A model generated the notes under the pieces. It saw only the letters and a program-made list of their open reading frames with translations. It ran no database searches and was not told where the DNA came from. A DNA stretch of 64,000 nucleotides from Kalaharituber pfeilii. Its lineage: Eukaryota; Ascomycota; Pezizomycetes; Pezizales; Pezizaceae. Position 1 is the first letter of the stretch, and each line of letters begins with the position of its first letter. Location of the stretch: NCBI GenBank assembly GCA_015179045.1, contig WHUZ01000017.1:620001-684000 (forward strand), written 5' to 3'. Made by a program: the position numbers and the translations under genes. Shown in pieces: positions 46,539 to 57,696 of this stretch.

Positions 46539-48062
46539 TAATTTTTTTATGTCGATCCCCTCTGACAATTCTCACGTCATGGCATGCTGTATAGCTTACA
46601 GGCGAACCCAAAAGCCAACCCCAAATAGTTTTTCCGCTCTTACGGAGTTCATGAGGTATGCGTTTACGACCCCAATGCCGGACAGAGAGGGAGAGAGCTG
46701 GGGGCAGGTTTCTCTCGATTTGGTTGTTGCAGTATTTACCGCAGCGATTTTGTTCTTCGCATTTATTTTTCAGGGATCCTTTTTTATCCTTGACCTCCAT
46801 TTCCATACATACGAATTGTAACGGGTCTCCAATCTGGTTTGGTTCTGTCACGGCGGATTACTATTTCACTCTCGCCCGCCGCAGTTTTCGATAGCGATAA
46901 CTCTTTGGAGCAATTCACAACGGCGGACTTCCCGAGAACGATTTCATGCAGCAACACTCTACAGGCCGTTGCAGCCCAGCCGCAGTTGCTCCTTACCTTT
47001 TCCGAATTGATTTTCGGATCGACTACTACCCGCCTATGGACTACTACCCGCCTGTCCTCAGCCCTGAACTGCAAGGAGGGAAATTTTCAGCTCAAACAAA
47101 CCTTGCAAACTTGAAAGCGGCCAAACCCGGCAATCGATCTCTCTTTCGCAAATACCCAATCAACAATCACCCCGCCGTCCACACCGACTTCTTTTTTAAG
47201 TTTCTTTTTACTTTCTTTGTTTTTTTTCCACTTAGTTTTTGGGTACCTTACAATCGCTGTTGGTACATATGCCTCTTATTATCGTGAAGAACGCATGCAT
47301 ATGTGTGTGCATGCATATACAGGAGCCAGGAGCAAAACAGTGGTAACTAATTGGCAACAAACAGAAACCCCCTACCCACCCACTCCCTCCCACCATTTTA
47401 TTATCTAAGTTTCTTTGTTTGATATTGATATTGATATTTTGATATTTTATATTTTTCGCGCTGGGGACCGGTATCTTTTCCTTGTTTTTCCTTTTTTCGT
47501 GACTTTTTTTTGGGAGGGCGAATCGAAAAACTCGGTTTCTTCCCTTTTACTTTCTATCCCCTTCTTTGGTTTGCTTGTTGTGTGTTTCGAGTCTTTTTTT
47601 GTTTGAAATGGGAATTCATGGCGTTTATCTTTAAGTTCCTATTCTCCGGTAATCGTTTTTGCTTTGGACTCATTTTGCTTTCTGTGTTTTGCGTGTTTTG
47701 CAGTCTGTTTGTGATCTATCATATGGGGCTTCGACCGGGTCTTCTTTTTTTTTCTTTACCACTTTGGGTCTTACCTATTAAGATTATTAGCATATTTTTT
47801 TCTTTAGTGTTTAGTGATTTTATTACGGGATGGGGACCATGCATTGTGGGCAGTGCACTGCTTTATGCTGGGTGCGTGCTGGGTGTTTGTTGATGAGTTG
47901 TAGGGGAGAGGGGGAAGTGGATATGAGAGTATTCATGCCCTTTTTGAGGCAATGCTCATGGCTTTTGGGCCACATAGGGTGTTGAGGGGAGAAAAGTAAG
48001 CAATCAAGAAATAATAAAGATTGCAAATTTGGATTTACATTCCCTATGGGTCTCTTTGTTAT
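46539..48062. other. gene-free stretch
   Basis: T-rich tracts on the plus strand give hydrophobic-looking open frames at 47,415-47,893 that have no ATG-supported, protein-like composition. A GATATT repeat lies at about 47,423-47,445. Confidence 0.5.
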
Positions 48063-48064
48063 TA

Positions 48065-48153
48065 CAGGGACCCGTCAAAAGTCTTGGGATTAGACTTGCA
48101 TGATACATTTACCCCCAATATTGCCTATCCCCAAGACTTTTTACGGATCACTG
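48065..48153. mobile_element. 89-bp palindromic MITE, second copy
   Basis: Ends CAGGGACCCGTCAAAAGTCT and, on the complement, CAGTGATCCGTAAAAAGTCT, with TA on both sides. The centre (CATGATACA ... CCCAATATTGCC) is the reverse complement of the copy at 18,720-18,809. Confidence 0.9.
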
Positions 48154-48155
48154 TA

Positions 48156-50724
48156 GTTCTTATTCTTTCAATTCGTTTGTATATACATATTTCTGGAAAA
48201 AATAAGGTATATAGTTCAGAAATTTGAATATTTGTAAGAGCGTTCTGGGCTGAGTGTGCCTATATACACTATATTGGTAGATATTCTGAAATTTGTTCTG
48301 CGGGGTGTGTGCGGGAGTGTACTGTGTGTTTTCGTGACCAATTCCGGGTTGTGGGTTATTAGATATGGTTATTATATATTTTAACGTGTCCCAATGAGAA
48401 ATATAGATGTGCTACGATGGATATAGGAAATACCGGTTGTTGGAAGTATACTGCAATAATACGTAGTAAATGGATGATGATGGGTCTTCTTGGCACAAGC
48501 GAAAAATTTGACTCAGCTAGGGAGCCCAAGGTTAGCGAAGGCACTTTCTTTACATACCTGTGTAGACAAAGAAGCTCGCCTATCCCTTCACTATAACCAG
48601 GGTCACCTGTAACGTGATTTCGACAAGCAAGCACCCAAAGCATGGTATATTTTGTTGCTCGTAAATAGGTTCATCCAGGGGCCCACCTGGCTTCCCACGA
48701 AGAGTGCGCAGAGCCAGGGGTAGCTACCTTGGCGACATTTAAAACTATTATTGTAGGAGTACGATGCCAATGCAGGTTCATCGCGGCGGAGTAGTACACA
48801 CTATTTGTCGCTGTACTACGTGAAATGAGGCTGAAGGAACCTGAGCTGGAGGAAATTACGGTGCTATTATAATACCGTAATGTACAAGTATGACTGTATC
48901 GGACATACAAATCTGCAGGTCCATACGCGCAAGCGAATGTGAATGCGCACAGGTCCGATATAATTATTTACAACATGCTAACTTTAACCCTTCGCCCATG
49001 CCGAAGGCTAGAACACAATTTGCTATTTCTAAGTGGCATAATTGCGATAAAACATCCCACTAGTCCAGGTGTTATCTATCAATAACCGGATCGGGTATCC
49101 CAACTCGCATCGGCAACCACACACAGGCGACCACTAATCTGATAGCGCGGACATTTATCGTCTTCTATTTATGCATGTATACATTTAGACGGCTTGTGTC
49201 GCGCAAGCTGGAGATCCAATTATTTCCATTAACACTCAGCGCAGAGAGGATGCGATTTAAAGCTGGCCTTACTCCAAATCTTCCGACCAAGCTCAAGATG
49301 GCAAAGCGGGCAAAATATAGAGCTGGCTCTGTGATTTCAGGATGCAATTTTGCTGGGGCCCCTTGACACTGTTGACAAGGGGGTACTGTCTGGCTCTAAA
49401 CGTGAAAAAGGTATTTCTTATAATCATATGCACTGTTTTACATGTCAACTTGCATTTATGCACTCATTCATATCCACAATGCTGTCTGAGCATTTACTAA
49501 TAATGTCCCTAAACATGCTGATGGCAAAAACGCAGGCGCATTCTCCAGTCCTGTAGCTGGATAGGCTGTAGAGTTCTCGTGTGGCATGGAGTCCGTACTT
49601 TCGTACATTTTGATTTTTTCTGTGAGTTTGTATGTATGTATAGTGGGATTTTTTCTGTGGGTTTGTAGGAGCCACCGCAACTGAGAAAACGCATTTTTTA
49701 CAGCCAGTCTATCTGGCTTCTGACCCCTGCTAGCTCTATCACCAGGGTGTTGAACAGGGGGCCTTGTCGTCGTGCCAGGGCCCCTGCAAATAGAGCCAGT
49801 TGACATCGCATCCTCTCTAATTATACCTTCGTTAGTTAACAATTTTAAAGAGTACTACTAGCCAGTAAAATATGTATTTGGACAGGGGTACTAATACACA
49901 ACATGCGCTATGTCCGAATACATAGTTTACTAGCTAGTATAATGTGCTTGCAGAATATATTGAATATATTGTCTGCATGTCCTTTGGGAGACGAGGAGTA
50001 GACTTTTTTCTGTGGCGGGGAGGGGGGTTAATTGTATGAGAATTTGGGAAATATCCATCCTGATAAAATCATCGCTACAGAGACAGTGATGTCGGGAAAT
50101 GGAGGCTTCGTAAATATAAGTCAAAAATATGGTCATGCCACTAGATCGGTCGGCTAGAAGGATATCTAGAACATATGTATGTAATTGGATCCACGGGAGA
50201 AAACAACAGGAGATGGGTGGATGGTTTTCAGCGGGAAGAAGGAAGGTAATACGCAAGTACTAGACCTAGTACTACTTCGTAGATTCTGTTGGACTTTAGC
50301 GTTGAAGCAGTAAATATACATAAACGCTTATAGAAGAGATTACAGGAAAAAGTGTTGATCTGAGAGAAAAAGGACGGGAGGACGGATTCACATAACTAGA
50401 AACATATTGTGACATTGTCCACTTGACGAACCGTAAGAACTACGTTTCACTTCTTCACGTCCATATAGCGGACGCATATAATTTGTTGTGCCCTTGGGTT
50501 GGTATGAAGCTCGAAACGAGATGCTCAAACCTATATTTTCGTGGTACACAATTGAACCTGTTCTATTTGGATAACACCGGGACCGGAGGGTTTTATCCAA
50601 TAAGAGAAATATCCAATAATCACCACCGGCCCAATTGGCTTAGGCTAGCAAAGTTGATCTAATAATTATAGGTCATCCAATATGAGACTGTAGTTTTTAT
50701 TGAATGAGTAGAGGGAATGTTAGT
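48156..50724. other. gene-free stretch
   Basis: No supported gene or element. Two short segments share words such as GCATCCTCTCTG/AATTATACC and AGAGCCAG at about 49,230-49,340 and 49,715-49,825, possibly old repeats. Confidence 0.4.
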
Positions 50725-50759
50725 AACCCCGCATACAGGCTACCAGCCTATGGCAGGGA
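50725..50759 (-). mobile_element. tail-less family-B stem-loop insertion (35 bp)
   Basis: GGAATGTTAGT flanks it on both sides (50,714-50,724 and 50,760-50,770; 11-bp duplication). The insert is only the stem-loop, on the minus strand CCCTGCCATAGGCTGGTAGC, CTGTATGCGGGGTT, with no poly(A)/poly(T). Confidence 0.82.
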
Positions 50760-50802
50760 GGAATGTTAGTTTGAAAGCTTTATATTCATCCTATTTTGGG
50801 GC

Positions 50803-50942
50803 CCTTTTGAATGTCGGTGTATATAGTGAGTTGTTGTTTGTTTTTAGGTGCCTGTCTCCGGGCCATAAGGACTTCGGTCCAGGGACCCTGCCATGGCGAA
50901 CAGCTGCAAGCGGCGTTATGTGAGATTAAAAAAAAAAAAAAA
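50803..50942 (+). mobile_element. 140-bp family-A retroposon
   Basis: ATCCTATTTTGGGGC (50,788-50,802) and ATCCTATTTTTGGGC (50,943-50,957) form a 15-bp duplication with one mismatch. The element ends GACCCTGCCATGGCGAACAG ... GAGATT plus poly(A) and carries 5' sequence (GCCTGTCTCCGGGC ... CGGTCCAGG) also seen in the long copy at 60.5 kb. Confidence 0.88.
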
Positions 50943-51036
50943 ATCCTATTTTTGGGCAGATCAAGACACCCATTTGTATGTATAGATATAGGCTCTCCGA
51001 ATCTAGTTCGAAGCCAGTAGATACGCTGCTCGCTCA

Positions 51037-51075
51037 GGCTGCGCATTCACCGTGGGTTTCTGAATTAAGCAGCGC
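51037..51075 (-). repeat. 39-bp exact inverted match to the nearby hAT MITE
   Basis: Identical, in inverted orientation, to 51,862-51,900 inside the MITE (core TTCACCGTGGGTTTCTGAAT). Only this part is shared. It may be a MITE remnant or a captured flank. Confidence 0.88.
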
Positions 51076-51654
51076 ATGCCACCTATCTCAAGTTGTACTT
51101 GCAATTTGTAAACAACACAATGCCAGCCTTCTTCTAGTTTCCGAATCCGGTACTGCAATCATGAATCGACCCATGAAAAAGCCTACAAGAACTATAACGT
51201 CGTCATATGCAGAGCTGAAAAAGCTCCTAGACATGCTGGGATTACCGTTTGGTTCGAAAACTATAAGCAAAGATACCTAGCTACATGGAGCTGATCTCCA
51301 ATCCTTTATAAGATCTAATGGCATTTAATTACCATGCATGCAGGTCCACAAATAGATGATCATAAGGTAACGAGTAATTGACTAACTTCTTCAGGGCGAA
51401 GATGGTAGTGGATGCAGATGACGAGGGTTGGGAAGCGGTATATACCAACGGGAACGAGCTAGGGAAAGCGGGACAGGGTACTGGCGGGAGGACAGGGCGG
51501 AAGCGGTATATCTAGGGGATAGGGCCACGGTCAGTGACGCAGAACTGATAGCAATATCCGATGCCCTGGAGAAAGAAGAAGACGAAGAACGGCTGGTCAC
51601 CTCGCACTCCAGGTGTCAATTGGGAAGCTGCAAAAGATCTCTGAGGGCAGGCTC

Positions 51655-51717
51655 GCCCTGCCTTGGCGAACAGCTGCATGCGGGGTCATGTGAAAAAAAA
51701 AAAAAAAAAAAAAAAAA
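51655..51717 (+). mobile_element. micro-retroposon, family A, inside the LINE
   Basis: Starts GCCCTGCCTTGGCGAACAGC, ends GGGGTCATGTG plus about 24 A. Target duplication GAGGGCAGGCTC (12 bp) at 51,643-51,654 and 51,718-51,729. Confidence 0.93.
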
Positions 51718-51838
51718 GAGGGCAGGCTCACCCTGGTGGGGCGAGCAGCCTGATGTGCCAAGAGGCCTGGGAAAAGCGAATAAGGTGGGACGCGATGGGT
51801 GTAACGGTGATTTGGGTAAAGGGACACAAGCGTCTGAG

Positions 51839-52184
51839 TAGTGAGCGGCACGAGCTAGCTCGCGCTGCTTAATTCAGAAACCCACGGTGAATGCGCAGCC
51901 TGGTCTGGCATGAGCTCGAGCTAGCTCGAGCCTAGATTGATTATATATATAATATTGACAAACTAAACTAAACTAAGCTAAATTTTCATCTTTCTCACTA
52001 CTATCAGCTAAATTGAGCATTTCGAAGTTGTTGGTAGGTCAGAATGAGCTCCAAGTCTCTAATTATTACTATATTAGGTATTTACAGTTTATGAAACCTT
52101 GCACTGGCTAAGTATTTTAGCGAGCTGGCAAGAAAAACACTAGCATGATCTTGGCTCGCTTGGCTCGGCTCGTGCCGCTCACTA
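51839..52184. mobile_element. 346-bp hAT-type MITE inside a LINE RNase H domain
   Basis: Exact 17-bp terminal inverted repeats TAGTGAGCGGCACGAGC. An 8-bp target duplication CGTCTGAG lies at 51,831-51,838 and 52,185-52,192, the hAT signature. The AGCTCG-rich ends extend the imperfect pairing inward. Excision with one CGTCTGAG restores GHKRLRGNEEADKA in the LINE. Confidence 0.95.
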
Positions 52185-52773
52185 CGTCTGAGGGGTAATG
52201 AAGAGGCGGACAAGGCAACGAGACTGGGATACTCCCTCGATACCAGGATGAGGTGGTAACAGAGGCGAGGATAAAAATGGTGGCAAAAAGGCAACGAGCG
52301 AAGGAGAGGAACAGACTGAACTTGACGTATAAGCCAACCTAAAGACCGGGCAGCCTGGTATGAACATTTAAAGACTTGCTGAGAGCGAAAGGCCTGAGAG
52401 TCCGGAGGTTTAGGATCGGCAAGGAAGACAGCTCGGAATATCAGTGGTGCAGAACGGGGCGAAGACAATAGAATACATATGGTTCATGTGCAAGGTTATT
52501 GAGAAGAAGATAGCCAAGGGGACGGGATGTAATCCTAACACCACCAGGAGGAAAAAAAGGATGATCCGGACCCACTAGTGGAACTGATGAGATGGATAGA
52601 AAGATGATGGTCGAGGTGACGAGGGGAGGAGACGGGCTGCAGTTCCGAGATCTGTTTATGCCACTTCGTTTATTCGACTTTGTTTTCATTTTTCTTTTAG
52701 TTCCCTTTATTTCCTATGTAATTAATCTCGTCAGAGCCCTTAAGGCGGCAACGAGTACTGGTATTTAGAAAAG

Positions 52774-53395
52774 GATATATGTATGGCCTTATTGAGTGTG
52801 CAATCACCATGCCAGAATCGTCCTATCCAAATATGACAAGTTGGACTGTAATACAGTTCTAGCGTTCACATCGCCTGGATGCAGTAGTTTCTTGCAGATC
52901 CTCCGCTGCAGGGCAGCAAAGTAAATTACCTGATTGGGTCAACAGCCGAATTCGATAATGACGCTTACTCGATAGAGCCGTGAGGAATGCAAGTCTCTTA
53001 ATTGAAATTGGTTTAGCAGTTGAGGAGGTAAGCAAGAGAATTTTCAGCGCCACCAATGGTGTATGAATTAATCCCTTACTGACCTCACTGGAGATACCAT
53101 ATTAATACGCGAATAAGACAGTACTATACGGTAGGGCAGTATCCGTTTGCAAGACAGTAACAATAGGAGGTAAATTATGTCATTATTAGTGGCTCACTAG
53201 TAAGATAATAATGTGCTTTTAGCATGATAACTAGTTGTATACGGCCGCGGGTACCTTATGTATTTTCAGCGTGACGCACCAAGTAGGCAAGCTAGGCAGT
53301 GCAGGCAAGGTGAAGCATATAATGTAGTTCCTCGAATAAGAGAGTACTCAGTCATAAGAAAGTACCGAGAATGAGACAGTATTTTATAGAGTTAC
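52774..53395. other. spacer between two LINE remnants
   Basis: No gene. AAGAGAGTACTCAGTCATAA-like words recur at about 53,105-53,385 (AATAAGACAGTACT, AATAAGAGAGTACTC, AATGAGACAGTATT), suggesting an old short repeat. Confidence 0.45.
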
Positions 53396-53493
53396 CGGAT
53401 CAATCAATGGTGGCGAGACTGGGGACCTGCCGCCTATATCAGGATGAGGTGGTGGAACTCGCCATAGCCCTTAGGGCGGCATGCTAGTATTGA

Positions 53494-53529
<36 letters not shown>

Positions 53530-53760
53530 CGGGTGTGACAGAGGTGAGAATGAAGAAGGTGGCGAAGAGGCGACTGGCAGGCGGGAGAAATAGGTTGGAT
53601 TTGAGCTATAGGCCGACCCGGAGACTTGTTAGCTGGGAAAGGAAGGCAGATGGTACTACTGGCGAAGCCGAAGTCCAGCATCCACGAAGGAGTCCTGGTG
53701 GGAGCGATGCAACCAAGGAAAGAGGAAGTAACATTCGTGGACATACTTCCTAAAACCAAC
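53396..53760 (+). mobile_element. second LINE fragment, homologous to 52,210-52,340
   Basis: Reads CAGGATGAGGTGGT then, after a family-C insert, VTEVRMKKVAKRRLAGGRNR and LDLSYRPTRR. This parallels VTEARIKMVAKRQRAKERNR in the copy at 52.25 kb. Ends not defined. Confidence 0.72.
53457..53524 (+). mobile_element. micro-retroposon, family C
   Basis: ACTCGCCATAGCCCTTAGGG, GCGGCATGCTAGTATTGATAT, then about 28 A. It splits the LINE fragment after GATGAGGTGGT. No clear target duplication remains. Confidence 0.78.
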
Positions 53761-55140
53761 CGACTCCCTGCTACTAGACTAACGAACTGACCCTAATGTG
53801 AAACTGCTATTATAGTGTGAGAGAAGGTCGCCTCTGGTGAGGCAGTTGAGAACACCTATGCCAAGGCAATGATTGGTAGAACAGCCATAGAATGCGATCA
53901 ATGCAATTAGACTACCATCTTCATAGACTAGCGTCAACCCAAACCTGCTTTCGAGCAGGGTCAGCCCAGCCAGATCTCTTTGTGCTTTGTTCTTTGCCAA
54001 TAATCTTTCTTCTCCTGGGGTGACCAGGCACAGAATAGTCTCATGAGTAGTGATAAACATATAAAGAAATATGAGAATCGGTGGAAATACAATTTATACA
54101 CGTGAGTATAAATCAGATTGAAGCCTTGCTTCAAAATGGGAATCTCTATTGCAACTTTTACTGACCCATGACTCAGAACCCACTGTACCTAGAAGAAACT
54201 AATCATCACATGGTCACCTCCCAATCGGGGTTTTCTGCTCAACATGCCAAGACTTGGCGATTAGTTCACAGTGTAGTGTTGAGGAGAGAGGAGATTGAAA
54301 TGATTCAGGGTACATGTGCACTCCACGTAGGGGCAACCATTCCTATGCACATTTGAAATGTACATATTTACTCACCTCACATAAAGTGGCGGGGAGTATG
54401 TTTATACGCACAAATGCACCTTTGATTGTCGAATCTACACGTTTGCGGAACCGCAGGAGGGTACGTTTTACTTCCCGCCATAGTAATTTCGTACCATAGT
54501 GCTTGTAGCTTTCCAGGCCCTCAAGAATGATCTGTCTGCAGTTGTGACTATCATCGCCCACAGTGACTTGCCAGGTATCGTAATCCTGGGTGTAACCCTC
54601 TTAGACAGAGGGAATCGTACTCTTCAGCCACCAGTTGTGCTACCTGACAGGCCAATGGGTCCGCGGTAGAGCTCCAGCTGTGCAAGGTCAGTGCTGTCCA
54701 TTCCGGCAGCAGTTTGCCGGTTATGCAAATCAACTCTGCCCTCGTTATGCACACCCATTCCTACACTTGGTCGCTCAACCTGGCTGCGGTGGTAACTGCC
54801 TCTAAGATAATAATATTCTCATAGGTGCTGAAATAACCCCCTAGAAAAGAGCAGCTATTGGGGCCTATATTGAAATATTCGCATACCAAATAGCCCAATA
54901 TTGCTTTTATCAATAAAAACAATATCTACAACAATGAAGATACTGAAATCAACATGCACTGACATCATTGAGAATGCAGTTTTAAGAGCTTCACATATGC
55001 ATTAGCTACAAATCTTGAAGTTGTGATAAAGTGCAGATGAGAGTACTGCTACTGGGGGTAGGTTACTACTGCTTGTTTTCACTGCTATTGTAGTGCTCTT
55101 CTGTAGCCTATTCCAGAGGCTTTTTCGAGCTGTAGGTACT
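53761..55140. other. gene-free stretch
   Basis: Open frames on the minus strand at 53,779-54,060 and 54,551-54,754 are not supported by motifs or splice-like structure. Nothing else is identified. Confidence 0.4.
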
Positions 55141-55366
55141 GCCGGAAAGCTATAGTCTGCTGCGGAAAGCTGTAGTCCACTGCGGAAAGCTGTAGTCCAC
55201 TGCGGAAAGCCATAGTCCGCTGCTGGAAAGCTATTGTCCGCTGCCAGAAAGCTGTAGATACTGTCGGAGAGCTGTAGTCCGCTGCCGCAAAGCTGTAGTC
55301 CACTGCTAGAAAGCTGTAGTCTGCTGCGGAAAGCTATAGTCCACTGCGGAAAGCTGTAGTCCACTA
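55141..55366 (+). repeat. minisatellite, 11 units of 20-21 bp
   Basis: Unit TGCGGAAAGCTGTAGTCCAC with 0-6 differences per copy, uninterrupted over 226 bp. Its reverse complement (GACTATAGCTTTCCGG-like) forms the decayed array at 29,700-30,120. Confidence 0.93.
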
Positions 55367-56535
55367 CCTTTCTAGTCTACTAGAAAGCCATAGTCTACTA
55401 CCTTCAAAGTCCACCAGAAAGTCATTGTCCATTGGAAAGCCTCCACTGGAAAGCTGTAGTCTGTTGTAATGATTTAGACGGAGTGGCTGATTTTCTCCTA
55501 GATGCTCCTAGACTCCTATCATAGTCGAGCATATCCAATATGAAACTCTACTTAGTCAGTGTATAGTTACAAGACTAACTTGACTAGTGATCCTCACTAG
55601 TCCTCTGTATAGCTCATATAGTACTAATTTCATGAGTACATTTATTTGTTATGAGCTCACCGCAACTATAGGTGGAGTGGTCGGTGGATATACACACGCA
55701 TATGTGACGTAGGCAATATGTAACAGTAAAGGCGTCACAGTCACAAAATGAGTGCTATATAAGCTATGCAGGGGACTAGTGAGCATTGCTAGTCAAGTAT
55801 CTTTTTGACCTAGTGGATAGTACCAATAACTCTCTGTATTTACCAGATCTATTACATACGATACCTTTATTGGCTGTCATATATTGCATGTTTTTTTTTG
55901 ATTTTTTTATATCATTACCCACTTGTATGTATTGAATATATGTATAGTGTATGTATATCCACCAACCGTCCACCCTACGGTTGTGGTAACCTGCAATATA
56001 TAACAGTTCAATAGATTCTATAGTGGTGGCAGACTATAGAAGTAGTAGCGGACTATAATCTATAGTAGCAATAGACTACAGTGATGATAGTCTATAGAGG
56101 TGGCTAGTAACAAGGTAGATTAGAGATGTGGCCTAGTTACACTACCCTCATAGGGTTAAAGATGAGTAGATTTAGAGTACTGTGGCGATGTATACATATG
56201 CTGCTACTAGAGTAGGGAGTTCTGAGGAGCACGGGGGGTTGATGCTGGAAGTGGGCTGTTGCTGAAACGGAGGGGGGAGGTTGTATTCTGTATGTCCAGG
56301 GTGGATGGAGGTTCTGCTCCGATCAACCTACACTGGCAATACAGAAGTTCTGTCTTGTTGAAGAAACTCCTCTACGGCACTCAATTGGATTTGGTGTCAT
56401 TGAGTTTGGAGATACGTAAATATAGTTGTGGATGTCGGAATGACCAAGCCGACGACCAATCCACCAGTAAAAGTTGGTGCTAGCAATTTCGGGAGATATC
56501 TCCCAGACGCTCCTAGCGTCGCCACTCCAATTTCA
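55367..56535 (+). repeat. dispersed repeat R, copy 2
   Basis: Ordered blocks shared with 30,150-30,690: CACTAGTCCTCTGTATAGCT, CCACCCTACGGTTGTGGTAA (55,971), GTGGCTAGTAACAAGG (about 56,100), GTCATTGAGTTTGGAGATA (56,394) and AGACGCTCCTAGCGTCGCC (56,505). A decayed poly(T)-ATATCATTACCCAC block at about 55,891 resembles a family-C tail. The repeat stops exactly at the coding remnant that follows. Confidence 0.78.
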
Positions 56536-56536
56536 G

Positions 56537-57696
56537 CAAGCCCATCGCCCGGAAACCCCCTCCCGGCTTCTTCGGCGCCGCTGCCGGCGAAGACACGCCG
56601 CAACATGATGCCGACGAATCCTCTGTTTTCTCCCGCGCCGGCAGCAATCAAAACAACCCTCTGGCACCACACCGGCACACCCACCTTCTAAACCCCTCGC
56701 CCCGCGCCGCCCCGTGCCGCACCGTCAACGCTGACCTTGCGACACACAATGCCATCTCCGCATCGCAGTCCGTTGCCCATGAGACTTCCGAAGTCGACCC
56801 GACAATATACGCCTACGACAGCCTCTACGACAGTATGAAGTCCGCAACACAGGTCAAAAAGGCGCAGGACGCAGCAGACGCCGCGGAGCGGCGCCCGACG
56901 ATTGAACGGTTAAATGTTGGGCCTTCCGTTGCAAATTCGAGTGTTCAAACGGCTCAAAATCATTCCCATCGTTCAGGAACTCTTCATACAGCCGTTCAAG
57001 TCAAGTTTGAATACACTTACTATTTTTCTTTGATTTCTTTCACCTTTTTTTCTTTCGGAATTTTGCTCGCTAGGGCACTGGAACGTGACAAATGCTCAAG
57101 TGCACTCCGACGCAGAAACCAAACGCAAATTTTCCCGCGGCCTCTCCGGGCTATACCGCAACCTTCTGAACCACACAGAAGCCCAGCACGACGCCATCGT
57201 TGCCATGGCTACATCCTCTGATCTTACCACCGCCTCCGCAACGGATTCCGACACCACCCCCTCCACCCCAAAAATACCTCTGAGACCAGTCATCGAAGTC
57301 GACGACGAAGGCCAGGTCGTCGACAAGCGCCAGCTGCTCTCCGCCGGCCTCAACGTTACTGCGCCGCCCAAGCGGAGTACTGCATCGTCTACCTCCGACT
57401 CCCGGTTGTACTCTGGTGGTGGTGGTGGTACGGGAGGGGGTGGCGGAGGACACCGTTCCCGCGCGATGGAATCCCGCGTGCGGCAGACAAGGATGCTGAA
57501 GATGCAGCTTGAGGAGTCGCGGAAGCGGGCGATGGACGAGGAGGAGAAGAGAAGGGAGATGGTGGAGAGACAGGTCAAGAGGGGGAAGACGGGAGAGGAG
57601 GTGGAGAGTGCGAAGGAGAGGTATCTAAGGAGGAAGAGGGAGAGGGAGGAAGCGGAGAAGAGGAAGAAAGAGCCGGACGGGGGTGGGGTGGGTTGA
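56537..57696 (+). pseudogene. NSRP1/CCDC55-like splicing-regulator gene, damaged
   Basis: Family role: nuclear speckle splicing-regulatory protein. The left open block reads KPIARKPPPGFFGAAAGEDT, then DPTIYAYDSLYDSMK and AQDAADAAERRPTIERL, the usual start of the conserved NSRP1 N-terminal domain. The right block (from about 57,074 after a CGCTAG acceptor) reads GLSGLYRNLLNHTEAQHDAI, then EGQVVDKRQLLSAGLNV and the typical C-terminus RQTRMLKMQLEESRKRAMDE ... ESAKERYLRRKREREEAEKR. The central conserved stretch expected between them (roughly 70 residues, rich in RKRE/FADKEKFVT-type text) is absent. In its place are about 170 bp with TTGAACGG/CCGTTCAA-type words. The first exon is also missing, with repeat R abutting at 56,535. 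It could still be expressed as a shortened protein, but loss of function is more likely. Confidence 0.68.

Larger units (their letters stand above)
51395..52773 (+). mobile_element. LINE 3' part (RNase H to tail), twice interrupted
   Basis: Plus-strand Tad1-like LINE remnant. RNase H pieces in order: VYTNGNEL; LGDRATVSDAELIAISDALE; VSIGKLQKISEG (after a frame shift); WEKRIRWDAMGVTVIWVKGH; then KRLRGNEEADKATRLGYSLD, which is recovered only by removing the hAT MITE. The zinc-motif region is decayed (EYQWCRTGRR ... YIWFMCKV). The 3' end carries a family-C-like stem-loop (CAGAGCCCTTAAGGCGGCAA, about 52,733) followed by a short A-rich run. The 5' edge is approximate. Confidence 0.82.

Noticed and set aside
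47415..47893. Overlapping hydrophobic open frames on the plus strand
   Set aside because: Produced by T-rich sequence; no good start, no conserved pattern, codon use unlike neighbouring genes.
55002..55364. 120-codon open frame on the minus strand with repeated YSFPQWT-like units
   Set aside because: A by-product of the 20-21 bp minisatellite.
55141..55366. Regular short repeats as a CRISPR array
   Set aside because: Units are contiguous with no spacers, and the window is fungal.
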